This document shows, one piece after another, positions 61,971-64,000 of a DNA stretch of 64,000 nt; positions within the stretch are counted from its first letter, which is position 1, and each line of letters opens with the position of its first letter. This DNA is from Granulicella mallensis MP5ACTX8 (GTDB taxonomy: Bacteria > Acidobacteriota > Terriglobia > Terriglobales > Acidobacteriaceae). The notes under the pieces are model-generated. The model was not told the DNA's origin and made no database searches. It saw only the letters and a program-made list of their open reading frames with translations. The stretch spans positions 6,076,001 to 6,140,000 of the forward strand of contig NC_016631.1 in NCBI RefSeq assembly GCF_000178955.2, written 5' to 3'. Made by a program: the position numbers and the translations under genes.

Positions 61971-63086
61971 TCAGTTCGGCAACGGCTGCAGCGTCACCGT
62001 GCGTCCGGTTTTCGCCGACTCGCGGGCCGCGTCGAGAATCTGCACCACGATCATGTTGGTGTCGAGCGCCGAAAGATCTCCATCCGGCTTGATCTCTCCG
62101 CGCAACACCGCAGCCAGATAGTCCATCGAGTTCTGCCGCTCCGGCGTAAGCGGGGGAGCCGTCATCGTCGACTCTTTCTGCTCATGCGCATAGCGGACGC
62201 GCATCTCGTCGGAGGCTACCGTGATGGCATAACCGGTCGCTCCATAGACCTCCATGTCCTTGCGGCTGAAGGGCCAATTCCACGAGGGCATCAGCACAGC
62301 CTGCGCGCGGGGGTAACGCAGAATGATCGTCGCATCGTCGTCGACCTTCGGATAGATATCAGGCTTGTCGGTCTGGGCCACGGCGGTGACGCTGAGCGGG
62401 GCCTTGCCGTGCATCATCTGCGTCATCAGGTCCGCGCCGTAGCAGCCGAAGTCGAACAGGGCTCCCGCACCGTTCTGGACCGGATCGGTAAGCCACGGCA
62501 GCCACTCCGGACCGACGCCGATCTCCTTCGGCCCAAAGTGCCCATCATGGATGACGACCTTGCGCACGTCGCCCAGCTTGCCTGAGACCACTTCGTTGTA
62601 AGCCTCCTGGTTGCTGGCGTACCAGGTCGTCTCATAGTTCACCAGCACCTGCACATGGTGCTCGGCCGCAGCCTTGCGAATGGCGAGCGCATCGGCCACC
62701 GTGGTGGCGAGCGGCTTCTCCACCATCGAGCTGACACCGTGGCGCGCGGCCAGTTCAATCACCTTGCGATGGTCGAGGATCGTTGTGTACACCAGCACGG
62801 CCTGCGGATGCACGGCGTTAAGCATGGCCTCGGTATCGGTATAGAAGAGGGCGTGGTCCAGGTGAAACTCTTTTTCGTACTGAGCCGCAACGGCGGTGTT
62901 GGGTTCGGCGATGCCTACGAGTTGAACGTTCTTGTCCTTGGACAGCGGGCCAAACAAGCCCTGCGCATGACCATGCACCAGGCCGACGATGGCAACTCGC
63001 ACAGGAGCAGCCTGTGCGTGGACTGCCTGGGAGAGGAATGTTGTTACAAGGACGAGGAGTGCGCAACGGACGAACGAAAGCTTCAC
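61971..63086 (-). CDS. Exported Gfo/Idh/MocA-family oxidoreductase
   Basis: A 371-residue NAD(P)-dependent dehydrogenase with a signal peptide (M-K-L-S-F-V-R-C-A-L-L-V-L-V-T-T-F-L-S-Q-A-V-H-A-Q). After it comes the Rossmann start V-R-V-A-I-V-G-L-V-H-G-H-A, and the catalytic E-K-P-L-A-T-T motif follows. Export is unusual for a cofactor-dependent enzyme but common in acidobacterial and bacteroidete members, which often carry bound cofactor. Substrate is probably a sugar or inositol derivative. No partner gene is adjacent. Confidence 0.88.
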   Translation of the reverse strand: MKLSFVRCALLVLVTTFLSQAVHAQAAPVRVAIVGLVHGHAQGLFGPLSKDKNVQLVGIAEPNTAVAAQYEKEFHLDHALFYTDTEAMLNAVHPQAVLVYTTILDHRKVIELAARHGVSSMVEKPLATTVADALAIRKAAAEHHVQVLVNYETTWYASNQEAYNEVVSGKLGDVRKVVIHDGHFGPKEIGVGPEWLPWLTDPVQNGAGALFDFGCYGADLMTQMMHGKAPLSVTAVAQTDKPDIYPKVDDDATIILRYPRAQAVLMPSWNWPFSRKDMEVYGATGYAITVASDEMRVRYAHEQKESTMTAPPLTPERQNSMDYLAAVLRGEIKPDGDLSALDTNMIVVQILDAARESAKTGRTVTLQPLPN

Positions 63087-63164
63087 GGCGTTTCCTTTGG
63101 TACAGCGAAATTGTTTCTATCTTAGAACTGTTCCTGAATCTGCCGTACTATCTGGAGTTGAAAG

Positions 63165-63452
63165 ATGAAACCTCCCCGGCAGATATTCGAGTTCGACGCG
63201 GCCAAAGCGGCCAGCAACCTGGAGAAGCATGGTGTTTCATTTGCAGAAGCAATGACGGTTTTCGACGATGCGCTCTCCTCCACACTTCCAGATGATCAAC
63301 GCTCGAACGACGAACTCCGCTTCATCACGGTTGGAATGTCTTCGCGGCAACGTCTGCTTTTTGTCGTTTACACTGACACTGTCTCCAGCATCCGTATCAT
63401 CGGGGCTCGTCTTGCCACTGCAACGGAGAGAAAACAGTATGAAGAAACGTGA
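63165..63452 (+). CDS. brnT: BrnT-family ribonuclease toxin
   Basis: A 95-residue toxin of the BrnT/RelE-like kind. Family features: F-E-F-D-A-A-K-A-A-S-N-L-E-K-H-G-V-S-F-A-E-A-M-T-V-F-D-D, then F-I-T-V-G-M-S-S-R-Q-R-L-L-F-V-V-Y-T and the closing I-I-G-A-R-L-A-T-A-T-E-R. The toxin gene comes first and overlaps the antitoxin by 14 bases, the standard BrnTA order. Confidence 0.88.
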   Translation: MKPPRQIFEFDAAKAASNLEKHGVSFAEAMTVFDDALSSTLPDDQRSNDELRFITVGMSSRQRLLFVVYTDTVSSIRIIGARLATATERKQYEET

Positions 63453-63690
63453 ACTCGATCCCCTCGCTCCTCGACCGGCTCTGGATTTCAGCAAGGGCGT
63501 TCGCGGGAAGCACCATGGCCGCATGCAACAGGGAACGAATGTTGTTCTTATCGCTCCAGATCTCCTTGAAACTTTTCCAGACTCCGAAGCCGTCAATGAG
63601 GCGCTCCGCAGCTTGAAGAAGATAGCGGAACGAACTACGAAACCAGCTTCTCGCTCTACCCCTAAAAGATCTACCGCCCTGGCCAGCTAG
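63439..63690 (+). CDS. brnA: BrnA-type antitoxin
   Basis: An 83-residue protein. ATG 63439 lies within the end of brnT, so translation is coupled. The middle N-V-V-L-I-A-P-D-L-L-E-T-F-P-D-S-E-A-V-N-E-A-L-R-S-L matches the ribbon-helix-helix of BrnA/CopG-type antitoxins. The basic tail (K-P-A-S-R-S-T-P-K-R-S) is unusual. Its stop overlaps the convergent membrane-protein gene by four bases. Confidence 0.78.
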   Translation: MKKRELDPLAPRPALDFSKGVRGKHHGRMQQGTNVVLIAPDLLETFPDSEAVNEALRSLKKIAERTTKPASRSTPKRSTALAS

Positions 63691-63968
63691 TACCGGTCTA
63701 CCACCTGGCGATGCCGCTGCAACCACCAGCACGCCCCACTGCCTGCCTGCGGAAATAGAGAGTAGCTGCAATCCACCACGTTAACGTCTCCCAGGTAATA
63801 CTCCTCTTTGTTGTTCTTCATCTCCGCCGCAACGACGCTGATCACCTGAACCTTGCCCATTCCGTTGCCGTGGGAGACGCGCAACTTCCAGACCGCCCAG
63901 TCGACGGGATACGACAAGGCCGCAATGATCAGCAGTCCTACAAGCGTTCTAAGCAGAATCCGTTTCAT
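63687..63968 (-). CDS. Small single-helix membrane protein
   Basis: A 93-residue protein with an N-terminal hydrophobic helix (I-L-L-R-T-L-V-G-L-L-I-I-A-A-L-S-Y-P-V-D-W) and a soluble tail rich in Tyr and charged residues (K-N-N-K-E-E-Y-Y-L-G-D). ATG 63968 gives the compact start; GTG 63977 would extend it three residues. No family recognised. It is convergent with brnA. Confidence 0.55.
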   Translation of the reverse strand: MKRILLRTLVGLLIIAALSYPVDWAVWKLRVSHGNGMGKVQVISVVAAEMKNNKEEYYLGDVNVVDCSYSLFPQAGSGACWWLQRHRQVVDRY

Positions 63969-64000
63969 GAGAGCCACGCCCTATTATGCAGGCAGGCGAT

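Overview
The window looks like chromosomal DNA of an acidobacterium of the Terriglobus/Granulicella/Edaphobacter type (family Acidobacteriaceae). The inference rests on the GC-rich coding, a TonB-dependent receptor with an N-terminal carboxypeptidase-regulatory-like domain plus a small secreted protein with the same fold, abundant sugar-catabolism genes and glycoside hydrolases with Tat signals, and many long intergenic hairpin repeats. No rRNA, convincing tRNA, insertion sequence, prophage or CRISPR array was seen.

Region 1 (1-9974) is an L-arabinose locus on the + strand: the tail of a protein ending in a discoidin-like domain, an APC permease, ribulokinase, L-arabinose isomerase, an aldehyde dehydrogenase of the 2-oxoglutarate-semialdehyde type, and a large Tat-exported GH127 beta-L-arabinofuranosidase. 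The permease and dehydrogenase suggest joint use of arabinose and hydroxyproline from plant hydroxyproline-rich glycoproteins (inference). Region 2 (9982-21736) is lower in GC and looks accessory. It holds a KASIII-like enzyme with a cytochrome P450, an NTF2-like secreted protein, a mono-heme secreted protein, two related GT1 glycosyltransferases, an AraC regulator and a CruF-type carotenoid hydratase homologue. I read it as a possible carotenoid-glycoside tailoring locus.

Region 3 (21840-31700) holds glmS with an unusual in-frame insertion, a cupin-like secreted protein, a GH79-type hydrolase, an LLM-class flavin monooxygenase, an ATP-grasp enzyme, a two-subunit 3-oxoacid CoA-transferase, a RES/Xre toxin-antitoxin pair and an orphan ParD-like antitoxin. 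Region 4 (32026-36846) holds a DEAD-box RNA helicase, a GT2 glycosyltransferase and a polysaccharide flippase. Region 5 (37059-42665) is a second sugar operon: ROK regulator, xylulokinase, a FucI/AraA-superfamily isomerase in place of XylA, and aldose 1-epimerase.

Region 6 (42785-51977) holds a heme-motif/cyclase-repeat/ankyrin fusion, divergent M61 and M1 peptidases, a sodium:solute symporter and an extremely acidic small protein. Region 7 (52199-63968) holds queE, queD, a DinG-type helicase, a TonB-dependent receptor, an extended Der GTPase, an exported Gfo/Idh/MocA oxidoreductase, a BrnT/BrnA toxin-antitoxin pair and a small membrane protein.

The most striking non-coding feature is a set of at least eight long inverted-repeat elements in three related families (ends resembling GTCATYCYGA), plus a separate nested palindromic cluster. 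All lie between genes, often right after a stop codon. One further palindrome lies inside glmS. Functions are family-level assignments from motifs; no searches could be run.
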